DNA of 52,162 bases from Deltaproteobacteria bacterium (GCA_021802775.1 JAJZRJ010000018.1:1-52162); one strand, 5' to 3'. Counted from the stretch's first letter, positions 7,069-15,999 are shown. A program made the numbers and translations. The notes: generated by a model from the letters alone, not told the origin.

Positions 7069-8384
7069 CCAAAAAGGCAGTTCATTTCAATACGGCCTTG
7101 CGGGCCACGGCTGATTTATTGGCCAAGGAAACCTTTCCGAAAGGTGTCGTGCCGTTGGTGATTCGAGACATGCTTGGGCGTATCCGAATTGGATTGGAGC
7201 ATGGGAGCAAAGAAAAACACCAGGCCCTGTCTACTCGCCTGACCGAAAGCATCAAAAAACTTGCCGCCTTTGCCGGTGATACGGAAAAAGCCGTACTTTT
7301 CCCTGATGACTTTTTCGATCCTGACAGTGTGTTCAAGAATCCCGACATTCTGGATTTTTATTTTCCTGGTTCAGACACATCATTTCGCCTTCTCGACCGC
7401 CAAATTATCGGCCAGGATTGGTTGCGCCCCCAAGACACCGTATCTCTGGTTCCTCGGCTGGTCTTTTTTGGTCTGAAAGGGGGTGTCGGACGCTCCACCG
7501 CCTTGACAATGCTTGCCTATGATCTGGCACGAGCCGGCAAGCGCGTTCTGTTAATCGACTTCGATTTAGAATCACCGGGACTTTCCGGCCTCCTTCTGCC
7601 GCCGGACCGTCTCGTTGATTTTGGCGTGGTGGACTGGTTTATCGAGGATGCGGTTGGGCAGGGCCAAATGGTACTTGACCGGATGATCACAGTAAGTCCT
7701 CTGTCGGAGCATACCCAAGGGGAAATTCGGGTGGCGGCGGCCATGGGCATGACGGAAGATTTCTATCTTTCTAAATTATCAAGAGTTTACGCTGAGATCC
7801 CGCGCCAGGGGAAGGTCGAATATTTTTCCCAACGTACCCGTCGCCTGCTTGAGGCATTGGAGAAACAGGAAAAACCGGATGTTGTCCTTATCGACAGCCG
7901 CGCCGGCCTGCACGATCTGGCAGCCGTGAGTATTGTTGGCCTGGCCACGGATGCGCTTCTTTTTGGGGCGGATTCCGCCCAAACCTGGCAAGGATACCGG
8001 TTGCTCTTCTCCCATTGGCAGACCTGCCCCGCTGTTTTGAGGGCGGTGCGGGAGCGACTGATCATGATCGAGGCCCTTTTCCCTGACCTGGATCAGGCGG
8101 CACGGGCTGAACGCTTTTTGGAAAACGCCCACGCTCTCTTTTCCGATACCATATACGACCGGATTGAACCGGGTGAGGATATGGAAAATGTGGAAACATT
8201 CAATTTCCCCATCAATGATGACTCCGCGCCCCACTACCCTCTGCGGATCAAGTGGAACAGCCGGTTTCAGGAGTTCGACCCCCTCCTGCTTACACAAGGC
8301 ATCATGACCGATGCCGACATTGCGGCGACTTTTGGTGGATTCCTTGAAGGTATCAAGCGACGCGTGCTGGGAGATGAATCATGA
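7065..8384 (+). CDS. MinD/ParA-like ATPase with KGGVGRST deviant P-loop
   Basis: A 439-residue protein. An N-terminal helical part (~1-125) precedes a SIMIBI-class NTPase domain: FFGLKGGVGRSTALTML (138-145 core), VLLIDFDLESPGLSGLL (~161-177) and VVLIDSRAGLHDLAAVS (~285). The P-loop lysine is Arg (KGGVGRS instead of KGGVGKS). I recall the same R in a subgroup of MinD-like ATPases tied to bacterial conflict systems. Such ATPases dimerise on ATP; the partner is probably the next protein, whose start overlaps by ATGA. It is not a partition ParA: no ParB or parS is visible. The order HEPN-like, MinD-like, ATPase suggests a sensor/effector cassette; that is inference. Confidence 0.8.
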   Translation: MTKKAVHFNTALRATADLLAKETFPKGVVPLVIRDMLGRIRIGLEHGSKEKHQALSTRLTESIKKLAAFAGDTEKAVLFPDDFFDPDSVFKNPDILDFYFPGSDTSFRLLDRQIIGQDWLRPQDTVSLVPRLVFFGLKGGVGRSTALTMLAYDLARAGKRVLLIDFDLESPGLSGLLLPPDRLVDFGVVDWFIEDAVGQGQMVLDRMITVSPLSEHTQGEIRVAAAMGMTEDFYLSKLSRVYAEIPRQGKVEYFSQRTRRLLEALEKQEKPDVVLIDSRAGLHDLAAVSIVGLATDALLFGADSAQTWQGYRLLFSHWQTCPAVLRAVRERLIMIEALFPDLDQAARAERFLENAHALFSDTIYDRIEPGEDMENVETFNFPINDDSAPHYPLRIKWNSRFQEFDPLLLTQGIMTDADIAATFGGFLEGIKRRVLGDES

Positions 8385-9862
8385 GTGAACCTTTTGCCAA
8401 GGAATCGACACGCAAGGCCATGGAGGCGTTGCCGGAAATCGACCCGGACAACACCTCGCCTTCCGCAAATGTTGCCTATACCTATGTTCCACCCAGCCAC
8501 GCCCGCGCGCTCGATCCCGAAAGCACTTTGGTGGAAGGGATACGCGGGGCCGGCAAAAGTTTCTGGTGGATGACCCTGGTTTCCGAACCGCATCGGCAAT
8601 ATATCGCCTCCGCGTTTCCCGAGGCCAGGATCAGCGAGAATATCGTGATCACTCAGGGGTTTGGGACCGGAAAAAGTTCAGCACCCGGTCAATTCCCCAG
8701 CCCGGACACCCTCGTGCAATTAAGTGAAAAATACCCCCCTCGCCACATCTGGCGGGCGGTGGTGGCTGTTCACCTTGAATTTTCCGACCCCTTCCCAATC
8801 GGTGGTAAATGGCGTGAAAAAGTGCAGTGGATAAATGATAACCCCGAAGAATACGATGAATTACTCTATCGAGCCGACAGTGCTCTGACTGACGCCGGCA
8901 AGGTTCACCTGATCATTTTTGATGCCCTTGATCGGCTTGCTGGCGATTGGCCGGGAATCCGTCCGCTTGCCAAAGCTTTGTTGCAAGTAGCTCTTGATCT
9001 GCGTTCGTTCAGAAGCATCAGGGCAAAGCTCTTTGTCCGCCCGGATATGCTGGAGGATCGGGAGATAACTCAATTCCCCGATTCATCCAAGCTCCTGGCC
9101 AGAAAAGTGCCGTTATCCTGGCGGCGTGTTGATCTGTATGCCCTGCTGTTCCAATGCCTCGGAAATGCGCCGTCGGGAGGAGACAATTTCCGCGAACATT
9201 GTGAACGAGTTTTTCAACTCGTATGGAAGCATGACCAGGCAAGCGAGGCCTGGATTATCCCCCAGCCCTTACGAACCGAAGAGGAAATTCAGAAAAAGGT
9301 TTTTCACGCTATTGCCGGACCAACCATGGCCAGCGGACTCAGCGGCCACAAACGCGGCTTTCCCTACACCTGGCTGGTCAATCACCTCATGGATGGCCGC
9401 GAACAAGTCAGCCCGCGGAGTTTTTCCGCAGCACTGCGCTATGCCGCCAAGCGTGAAAATCCCGAGGAGTGGCTCTATCCCCTGCACTACAAGGCCATCC
9501 AATCCGGGGTTCAGGAAGCGTCCCGTATCCGGGTTGAGGAGATAACCCGTGATGATTATCCCTGGGTTGATTCACTCATGCAACCGTTGAAAGGACGGAT
9601 TACCGTCCCATGTGACGCAGAGGAAATTCTGAATTTATGGCGTCAGGCCGATATTGTTAACAAGCTTGCCAGTCTGGCCGGTGAGGCCGAAAAGGTGAAA
9701 CTTCCGCCCCAACACTTGGCGGAAGGGCCGGAAGGAGTTCTTCAAGACATTACCGAACTTGGCCTGGTTCAGCGCTTGCGTAATGGTCGTATTCAAATGC
9801 CGGATGTGTACCGGATCGCTTTTGGCCTTGGCCGCAGAGGCGGGGTCAAGCCTTTGAAGTAG
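8381..9862 (+). CDS. P-loop ATPase partner of the MinD-like protein
   Basis: A 493-residue P-loop NTPase. Walker A is VEGIRGAGKS (residues 51-60) and Walker B is VHLIIFDALDRLA (175-187). KLFVRPDMLED follows about 45 residues later, in the place of a sensor strand. A second P-loop-like string, QGFGTGKS, lies at ~92-99. The C-terminal third looks helical with a winged-helix-like end (ITELGLVQRLRNGRIQMPDVYRIAFGL). The layout recalls STAND- or KAP-like signalling ATPases, but no named family could be assigned. It overlaps the MinD-like gene by four bases and ends ten bases before the methyltransferase ATG, so it is co-transcribed with both. Composition resembles the preceding two genes more than the GC-rich R-M genes. 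Confidence 0.7.
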   Translation: MSEPFAKESTRKAMEALPEIDPDNTSPSANVAYTYVPPSHARALDPESTLVEGIRGAGKSFWWMTLVSEPHRQYIASAFPEARISENIVITQGFGTGKSSAPGQFPSPDTLVQLSEKYPPRHIWRAVVAVHLEFSDPFPIGGKWREKVQWINDNPEEYDELLYRADSALTDAGKVHLIIFDALDRLAGDWPGIRPLAKALLQVALDLRSFRSIRAKLFVRPDMLEDREITQFPDSSKLLARKVPLSWRRVDLYALLFQCLGNAPSGGDNFREHCERVFQLVWKHDQASEAWIIPQPLRTEEEIQKKVFHAIAGPTMASGLSGHKRGFPYTWLVNHLMDGREQVSPRSFSAALRYAAKRENPEEWLYPLHYKAIQSGVQEASRIRVEEITRDDYPWVDSLMQPLKGRITVPCDAEEILNLWRQADIVNKLASLAGEAEKVKLPPQHLAEGPEGVLQDITELGLVQRLRNGRIQMPDVYRIAFGLGRRGGVKPLK

Positions 9863-9872
9863 CTTGGGAATA

Positions 9873-11486
9873 ATGAAAAAACAAAAACTCGAACTGACCT
9901 GGATCGGCAAGGAGGAGCGGCCACGATTGGAGCCGCGCATTCTGCTGGAAGATTCAGAGTTGTCATACCATGCAGCGCACCGGGTGGCCGAGGGTGACAT
10001 CTTCGACAACCGGCTGATCTTCGGCGATAACCTGCTGGCTTTGAAGGCCCTGGAGCAGGAGTTCACCGGCAAGGTCAAGTGCGTGTTCATCGATCCGCCG
10101 TACAATACCGGCTCGGCCTTTACCCATTACGACGACGGGTTGGAACATTCGATCTGGCTTTCCTTGATGCGTGACCGGTTGGAGATCCTCCGGCGACTGC
10201 TTTCGGATGACGGTTCTCTGTGGATTACCATCGACGACAATGAGTGTCATTACCTGAAGGTTCTGTGCGATGAAGTGTTTGGCAGAAAGGCCTTTGTCTC
10301 TAATGTTATTTGGCAAAAGAGAACTTCAAGAGAAAATAGAGCGGCTATCGGGTCGTCCCATGATCATATTTTGCTTTACTCAAAAGTCGGGCCTTTGGAA
10401 TGGAAAAATCATCGCAACCTTCTGCCAGCAAATGAGAAGGGCTTTTCTAATCCGGATAACGATCCCAAAGGAGCATGGCGTTCTATTCCATTTAGTGCCC
10501 AAGGCTGGCGGCCAAATCAAATGTATAAAATCAAAACCCCAACAGGTCTTTTCCTTGACCCACCGAAAGACCGATGTTGGGGCGCAACCGAAGAGGTCTT
10601 TAATAGATATTTGTCAGAGGGGCGAGTTTATTTCCCGAATAACGGCAATGGCAGACCGAGGATAAAAACATACGGCGGAGAGGAAAAAGGGCTCGTACCA
10701 AATTCAATTTTTCTTGCTGTTGATGCTGGAGACACCCAATCTGCAAAGAAGGAAATACTCTCAGTTTTTCCGGACGATGAAGCATTCTCTACCCCGAAAC
10801 CAGAAAAACTACTAAATCTGATACTTTCAATCTCCACCAACCCCGGCGACCTGGTCCTCGATTCCTTTGCCGGCTCCGGCACCACCGGCGCGGTGGCCCA
10901 CAAAATGGGCCGGCGCTGGATCATGGTGGAACTTGGCGAGCATTGCCATACCCACATCATCCCGCGCATCAAAAAGGTGATCGACGGCGACGACCCCGGC
11001 GGCATCACCAAGGCGGTGAACTGGCAAGGCGGCGGGGGCTTCCGCTACTACCGCCTGGCCCCGTCGCTGCTGGAGAAGGATAAGTGGGGCAATTGGGTGA
11101 TCAACCAAACCTACAACGCCGCCATGCTGGCCGAGGCCCTCTGCAAGCTGGAGGGCTTCACCTACGCCCCGTCGGACTCCATCTACTGGCAGCACGGCCA
11201 CTCCACCGAGCAGGACTTCATCTACATCACCACCGCCAGCCTTACCCACGAGCAGTTGCAGGAACTCTCCGACGAGGTGGGGCCGGAACGGTCGCTCCTC
11301 GTGCTTTGCACTGCCTTCAGGGGTCGGGGCGACTATGCCAATCTTACGGTCAAGAAGATCCCCCGCCAGGTGCTCTCCCGCTGCGAATGGGGCCACGACG
11401 ACTACAGCCTCAAGGTGGAGAACCTGCCGCAGAAACCGGCGGAACCTGGGCAGATGTCCCTTTTCGGCGGGGAGGAAAAATCATGA
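9873..11486 (+). CDS. mod: Type III-like DNA adenine N6-methyltransferase (Mod)
   Basis: A 537-residue beta-class amino-methyltransferase: the catalytic motif VFIDPPYNTG (DPPY, residues 74-77) comes before the AdoMet-binding motif LDSFAGSGTTGAVA (~329-342), as in type III Mod subunits. The region between, ~137-319, is the target-recognition part. Its DNA (about 10,283-10,830) is visibly AT-rich with A/T third positions, whereas both flanks are GC-rich: a mosaic gene with a swapped recognition domain. ATG 9873 is preferred over TTG 9864. The stop overlaps the next start by ATGA. It presumably methylates the site cut or guarded by the Res protein downstream. Confidence 0.92.
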   Translation: MKKQKLELTWIGKEERPRLEPRILLEDSELSYHAAHRVAEGDIFDNRLIFGDNLLALKALEQEFTGKVKCVFIDPPYNTGSAFTHYDDGLEHSIWLSLMRDRLEILRRLLSDDGSLWITIDDNECHYLKVLCDEVFGRKAFVSNVIWQKRTSRENRAAIGSSHDHILLYSKVGPLEWKNHRNLLPANEKGFSNPDNDPKGAWRSIPFSAQGWRPNQMYKIKTPTGLFLDPPKDRCWGATEEVFNRYLSEGRVYFPNNGNGRPRIKTYGGEEKGLVPNSIFLAVDAGDTQSAKKEILSVFPDDEAFSTPKPEKLLNLILSISTNPGDLVLDSFAGSGTTGAVAHKMGRRWIMVELGEHCHTHIIPRIKKVIDGDDPGGITKAVNWQGGGGFRYYRLAPSLLEKDKWGNWVINQTYNAAMLAEALCKLEGFTYAPSDSIYWQHGHSTEQDFIYITTASLTHEQLQELSDEVGPERSLLVLCTAFRGRGDYANLTVKKIPRQVLSRCEWGHDDYSLKVENLPQKPAEPGQMSLFGGEEKS

Positions 11487-12553
11487 GCCCCAGGAAGAAA
11501 GCCCCGGCCAAGCCCGCCGATACGCTGCTCCACGACCTGCGCGGCCTGATCGAAGAGACCCGCGCCCATGTCGCCACCACTGTCAACGCCGCCCTGACCA
11601 TGCTATACTGGCGGATCGGTAAACGGATCAACGAGGAGATTCTCAAGGGTGGAAGGGCGGACTATGGCAAGGAGATTCTTGCCACACTGTCGCAACAATT
11701 AAGCGAGGAGTATGGAAATGGCTTCAGCTATTCCGCCTTGACCAGGATGGTCGATTTTTCCGAGGCATTTCCAGACATAAAGATTGTTGCCACACTGTCG
11801 CGACAATTGAGCTGGTCTCATTTCAGGGAATTACTCCCCTTGGATAAGCCACTTCAGCGGGATTTTTACGCCGAGATGTGCCGAATAGAACGCTGGAGTG
11901 TGCGTACCCTCCAGAAAAAAATCGGTTCCATGCTCTACGAGCGCACCGCCCTGTCCAGGAAGCCGGACGAGTTGATCCGCCTGGAACTCGATGCCCTGCG
12001 TCATGAAGACCTGTTGACTCCCGACCTGGTCTTCCGCGATCCCTATTTTCTCGATTTTCTTGGCCTCACTGACCGCTACCTGGAAAAAGACCTGGAAGAC
12101 GCCATCCTCCGGGAGTTGGAACAGTTCCTCCTCGAACTCGGCGTCGGTTTCACCTTTGTCGCCCGCCAGAAGCGCATCCAGGTGGACAACGACGACTACT
12201 ATCTCGATCTGCTCTTCTTCCATCGCAAGCTCAAACGGCTGGTGGCCATCGAACTGAAACTCGGCCGATTTAAACCGGCCGACAAGGGCCAGATGGAACT
12301 TTACCTGCGCTGGCTGGATAAATACGAACGGCAGACAGGGGAGGAACCGCCCATCGGCCTCATTCTTTGCGCCGGCAAAAAACATGAAACCGTTGAACTT
12401 CTGGAACTCGAAAAGAGCGGTATTAGGGTGGCCGAATACCTTACCGATCTACCGTCCCGCGAGATTTTGGAGAAGGAATTTCATAAGGCAATTGTCCATG
12501 CCCGGGAGCGACTGGATTTACAACGGGAACACCGCAAGGAGGTGGAGCAGTGA
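11483..12553 (+). CDS. DUF1016 (YhcG-like) PD-(D/E)XK nuclease-family protein
   Basis: A 356-residue DUF1016 protein. The N-terminal domain carries TVNAALTMLYWRIGKRI and SRQLSWSHFRELLPL. The C-terminal nuclease-like domain has YYLDLLFFHRKLKRLVAIELKLGRF, where D (~residue 241) and ExK (~256-259) fit a PD-(D/E)XK core, followed by GQMELYLRWLDKYE. Relatives are often found in restriction and mobile-DNA loci, sometimes between R-M genes; their activity is poorly known. The start overlaps the mod stop (ATGA) and the stop overlaps the res start (GTGA), so it is locked into the operon. Two similar segments (ILATLSQQLS and IVATLSRQLS, 38 codons apart) give a short internal DNA repeat. Confidence 0.88.
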   Translation: MSPRKKAPAKPADTLLHDLRGLIEETRAHVATTVNAALTMLYWRIGKRINEEILKGGRADYGKEILATLSQQLSEEYGNGFSYSALTRMVDFSEAFPDIKIVATLSRQLSWSHFRELLPLDKPLQRDFYAEMCRIERWSVRTLQKKIGSMLYERTALSRKPDELIRLELDALRHEDLLTPDLVFRDPYFLDFLGLTDRYLEKDLEDAILRELEQFLLELGVGFTFVARQKRIQVDNDDYYLDLLFFHRKLKRLVAIELKLGRFKPADKGQMELYLRWLDKYERQTGEEPPIGLILCAGKKHETVELLELEKSGIRVAEYLTDLPSREILEKEFHKAIVHARERLDLQREHRKEVEQ

Positions 12554-15273
12554 ACCGCCATGTCAACGCCATCTCCGGCCGCCTTTCCCTGCGCCCGCCC
12601 CAGCGGCAGTCGCTGGAGATTCTGCACCGCATCACCGAGATCGCGCCGCCGGGCAAGGAGGCGGATACGGCCGCCATTCTGGAGGTGATCCGCAGCGAGT
12701 ACCCGTCGGTGACCGATTTCGAGCGGGAGTTTCCCTCGCTCTGTTTTGCCCTGGCCACCGGGGTCGGCAAGACGCGGCTGATGGGGGCCTTTGTCAGCTA
12801 TCTGTATCTGGCCCACGGGATCAGCAACTTTTTCGTGCTGGCGCCCAATCTCACCATCTACAACAAGCTGATCGCCGATTTTACACCGAATACCCCGAAG
12901 TATGTCTTCAAGGGGATCGCCGAGTTCGCCGTGGAACCGCCTACCGTCATCACCGGCGACACCTACGAGAGCGGGGTGGGCGTCCGGGAGGTGGCTCGAA
13001 AGCAGAGCCGGCTGCCGGGCATGGCCGGCCACGAGGGTGTGCACATCAACATCTTCAATATCTCCAAGATCAACTCCGAGGTGCGCGGTGGGAAATCCCC
13101 GCGCATCAAGCGGCTCTCCGAATATATCGGCGAGAGCTACTTCGATTACCTGGCCGGGCTGCCGGATCTGGTGCTGCTCATGGACGAATCGCACCGCTAC
13201 CGGGCCAGCGCCGGGGTGCGGGCGATCAATGAACTGAAGCCCATATTGGGTCTGGAATTGACCGCCACCCCCTTTATCGAAACCGGCAAGGGGGCGGTGG
13301 CCTTCAAGAACGTCATCTACGACTATGCCCTGGGCCGGGCCATGGCCGATGGCTTTGTCAAGGAACCGGCGGTGGTGACCCGCAAGGACTTCAACCCGGC
13401 CGGGATGTCGGTGGAAGAGATCGAGCGGCTGAAGCTGGAAGACGGCATCCGGCTGCACGAGGCAACCAAGGTGGAGTTGGAGACCTATGCCCGGGAGAAC
13501 CTGCAAGACATCGTCAAACCCTTCCTGTTGGTGATTGCCCGCGACACCACCCACGCCGGGCAGTTGTTGCAGCGTATCCAGTCCGAGGCCTTTTTCGAGG
13601 GGCGCTACAAGGACAAGGTCATCCAGGTGGATTCCAGCAAGACCGGCAAGGACGAGGAGGAGATGATCGAACGGTTGCTCCGGGTTGAACACACGGAAGA
13701 ACCCACCGAGATCGTTATCCACGTCAACATGCTCAAAGAAGGTTGGGACGTGACCAACCTCTACACCATCGTACCGCTGCGGGCCGCCAATGCCCGGATT
13801 CTCATTGAGCAGTCCATCGGCCGGGGGCTGCGGTTGCCCTATGGTAAACGGACCGGGGAGACGGCGGTGGACCGGCTCAACATTGTGGCCCACGACAGGT
13901 TTCAGGAGATCATCGACGAGGCCAACCGGCCTGATTCGGCGATCCGCTTGCAGGCGGTGGTGCTCGATCCGGAGGAATTGGTCAAAAAAACGGCAACCGT
14001 GGTGTCGCAATCGCAATTGGCGACCAAGTTGGGGATCAGACCGGCCCAGGTGACGGCGAGCACGGCAGTAGCGGGGCAGGATGCAAAACCGGTTTTTGCC
14101 AAGCCGCAGGAGCAGCAGGTGGCGCAGACCACCTGGGAGGTGATCAAAAAATACGAGAACCAGCCGCAGACCCTGCCATCCGTGAGCCATCTCAAGAAGC
14201 CGGAAATCCAGGCCGCCATTGTCAGGGCGGTGGAGGCACAACAACCCGCGCAACTCGGCCTGGAGGGGTTCACTGAAAAGCTTGATATTGCCGCCGTGGT
14301 GGCAAAGACCGTGGAACTGGTTACGGAACAGACCATCGATATCCCGCGCATTCTCGTGGTGCCAAAGGGCGAGGTGAAGTCGGGCTTCAAAACATTCACG
14401 CTCAAGCTCGACAGCCTCAAGTATCCGGCTGTGTCCGAGGAGCTGTGGGTGCAGTTTCTCCGCACCGGGGAAGGCATGGCGGTGACGCCGGCCCGGGGCC
14501 AGAGCGAGGAACCGCGCATGGAGAACTACATTGTCCGCTGTCTCATGGATTTTCCCGATATTTCCTACGACGACCATGCCGATCTGCTCTATGATCTTGC
14601 CGGCCAGGCGGTCCGGCATTTCGAAGGCTACCTGAAGCCGGAGGAGATCGTCGATGTGGTGCGTTGCCACCAGCACGACATTGCCCGTTTTATCCACGCC
14701 CAGATGCAGGAACACTACTGGGAGGAAGTCGCCGGCTATGAAGTGAAGGTGAGCAAGGGGTTCACCGAGCTAAAACAGAGTGCCTATACCTGTTCCATCA
14801 AGGAGCCAGCGCTTGATTTCAAGGTGGCGCCGACGGACAGGAGCAACATGGCCAAGTACCTTTTTGGCGGTTTTAGCAAGTGCCTCTATACGGTACAGAA
14901 ATTCGAATCGGAAGGGGAGCGACGGCTGGCAGTGATTTTGGAGCGGGATGCTCTGCGCTGGTTCCGGCCGGCCAAGGGACAGTTTCAGATTTTCTACCGC
15001 CATGGCGCGGACCATCGTGAATATCAGCCCGACTTTGTGGCTGAGACCGACGAGGCAATCTACATGCTGGAGCCCAAGGCCAGTAACCAGATGACTGACC
15101 CGGTGGTGCTGGCCAAAAAGGAAGTGGCAGTACAGTGGTGCACCCATGCCTCAGAGTATGCAGCGAGCCATGGCGGCAAGCCGTGGCGCTATGTTCTCAT
15201 TCCCCATGACGCCATTGCGGGGAACATGAGCCTTGAGGGGCTGGTGAAGGCTTATGGGAGTATCTCGCTCTGA
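12550..15273 (+). CDS. res: Type III-like restriction subunit (Res): SF2 helicase plus nuclease
   Basis: A 907-residue Res-type protein starting with GTG inside a GTGA overlap. The SF2 motor has LATGVGKTRL (Walker A, 68-77), VLLMDESHRYRA (DESH, ~212-215), LGLELTATPF and a C-terminal half with IVIHVNMLKEGWDV and QSIGRGLRLPYGKRTGE. The nuclease end has YQPDFVAETDEAIYMLEPKAS, matching PD-(D/E)XK with D at ~827 and E/K at ~840-842. Both the motor and the nuclease look intact. With Mod it should form an ATP-dependent type III-like restriction enzyme; the intervening DUF1016 gene is extra to the classical two-gene layout. No convincing terminator was found in the 36 bases before the convergent toxin gene. 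Confidence 0.92.
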   Translation: MNRHVNAISGRLSLRPPQRQSLEILHRITEIAPPGKEADTAAILEVIRSEYPSVTDFEREFPSLCFALATGVGKTRLMGAFVSYLYLAHGISNFFVLAPNLTIYNKLIADFTPNTPKYVFKGIAEFAVEPPTVITGDTYESGVGVREVARKQSRLPGMAGHEGVHINIFNISKINSEVRGGKSPRIKRLSEYIGESYFDYLAGLPDLVLLMDESHRYRASAGVRAINELKPILGLELTATPFIETGKGAVAFKNVIYDYALGRAMADGFVKEPAVVTRKDFNPAGMSVEEIERLKLEDGIRLHEATKVELETYARENLQDIVKPFLLVIARDTTHAGQLLQRIQSEAFFEGRYKDKVIQVDSSKTGKDEEEMIERLLRVEHTEEPTEIVIHVNMLKEGWDVTNLYTIVPLRAANARILIEQSIGRGLRLPYGKRTGETAVDRLNIVAHDRFQEIIDEANRPDSAIRLQAVVLDPEELVKKTATVVSQSQLATKLGIRPAQVTASTAVAGQDAKPVFAKPQEQQVAQTTWEVIKKYENQPQTLPSVSHLKKPEIQAAIVRAVEAQQPAQLGLEGFTEKLDIAAVVAKTVELVTEQTIDIPRILVVPKGEVKSGFKTFTLKLDSLKYPAVSEELWVQFLRTGEGMAVTPARGQSEEPRMENYIVRCLMDFPDISYDDHADLLYDLAGQAVRHFEGYLKPEEIVDVVRCHQHDIARFIHAQMQEHYWEEVAGYEVKVSKGFTELKQSAYTCSIKEPALDFKVAPTDRSNMAKYLFGGFSKCLYTVQKFESEGERRLAVILERDALRWFRPAKGQFQIFYRHGADHREYQPDFVAETDEAIYMLEPKASNQMTDPVVLAKKEVAVQWCTHASEYAASHGGKPWRYVLIPHDAIAGNMSLEGLVKAYGSISL

Positions 15274-15309
15274 ATGCCCCCGTTAGTGCCGTTCATGCCG
15301 GACCTCCAC

Positions 15310-15744
15310 CTACCGCCGGGCCGCCAGCAGTAACGACTCAACCCCCAAAAGCGTGGCGCTCTCGTGCAACTGCCGGTCCGCGGTGATCAATCGGGCATTT
15401 TCCAAGGCGGTCAAAACGAGGTGCAGGGCATCCAGCGTGCGCAACGGCGTGTCGAACCGGGCAATCCACTCCCTGGCCTGCTCGAAGTGGTGCCCTTCCA
15501 CGGTCAGCACCCGATAAAAGCCTTGGGTGACATGGGGTTGGAAAAGGTTCAGGATTTTATGGCCTGCCGAATGGGCAAGCTGGTTGTCGCGTATCTTGCG
15601 GGAAACCGCGGCGGCGAACTCCACCTCGGCCAGACGGCTGATCACCGGCGGCGACGCCTTGCGCAGCAGCTTTTCCGCCTTGGCGCTCAAGGCCTCGGGG
15701 CTGTAATAGGCAACCAGGACGCTGGTGTCGAAATACTGATTCAA
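15310..15744 (-). CDS. vapC: PIN-domain toxin, VapC family
   Basis: A 144-residue PIN-domain ribonuclease. The acidic residues of the active site are visible as YFDTS (D6), LAEVEF (E40/E42), LDALHL (D105) and TADRQL (D123). VapC toxins cut tRNA or rRNA when freed from their antitoxin. The start is TTG, overlapping the antitoxin stop by TTGA, which implies coupled and weaker translation of the toxin. The pair is convergent with the restriction operon and may stabilise the island. Confidence 0.9.
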   Translation of the reverse strand: MNQYFDTSVLVAYYSPEALSAKAEKLLRKASPPVISRLAEVEFAAAVSRKIRDNQLAHSAGHKILNLFQPHVTQGFYRVLTVEGHHFEQAREWIARFDTPLRTLDALHLVLTALENARLITADRQLHESATLLGVESLLLAARR

Positions 15745-15974
15745 TAGCGTTCCTCACCGCGCAGCCTGATGACCACGCCGCTTGTCGCCTCGCCCCCGGC
15801 TGCCACGGAATCACGAAATTTTGCCAACGACGGCAACTGCTCATGCTTTTCCGGCGGCACCAGACAGGCCACCCTTCTGCCGTGCCGGGAAACGAAAATT
15901 TTCTCGCCCTGCTCCGCCCGGTCGAGCAACTCCTTTAAATTGTTGCGCGCCTCTTTGACATTCACTTCGATCAT
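15741..15974 (-). CDS. Phd/YefM-type antitoxin of the VapC toxin
   Basis: A 77-residue prevent-host-death family antitoxin: MIEVNVKEARNNLKELLDRAEQGEKIFVSRHGRRVACLVP is a typical Phd/YefM DNA-binding N-terminus, followed by a variable toxin-binding end. ATG 15974 is chosen over a longer frame because it has a good GGGGGGAA ribosome site and starts the conserved domain. It lies directly upstream of the toxin gene and should repress the pair from the promoter at 16,000-16,037. Confidence 0.88.
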   Translation of the reverse strand: MIEVNVKEARNNLKELLDRAEQGEKIFVSRHGRRVACLVPPEKHEQLPSLAKFRDSVAAGGEATSGVVIRLRGEERY

Positions 15975-15999
15975 GGCATTCCCCCCACCCTTCGATGAA

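Noticed and set aside
7065..8384. Plasmid or chromosome partition ParA
   Set aside because: No ParB or parS-like repeats nearby; the protein has an extra N-terminal region and an Arg P-loop.
1041..12553. DISARM system (SNF2 helicase plus adenine methylase)
   Set aside because: drmA, drmB and drmC are absent; a type III-like Mod/Res pair explains the methylase.
12481..14715. Long open minus-strand frame (~744 codons) opposite res
   Set aside because: It mirrors the third-position GC bias of the real gene; the plus strand has full helicase and nuclease motifs and the antisense product has no recognisable domain.
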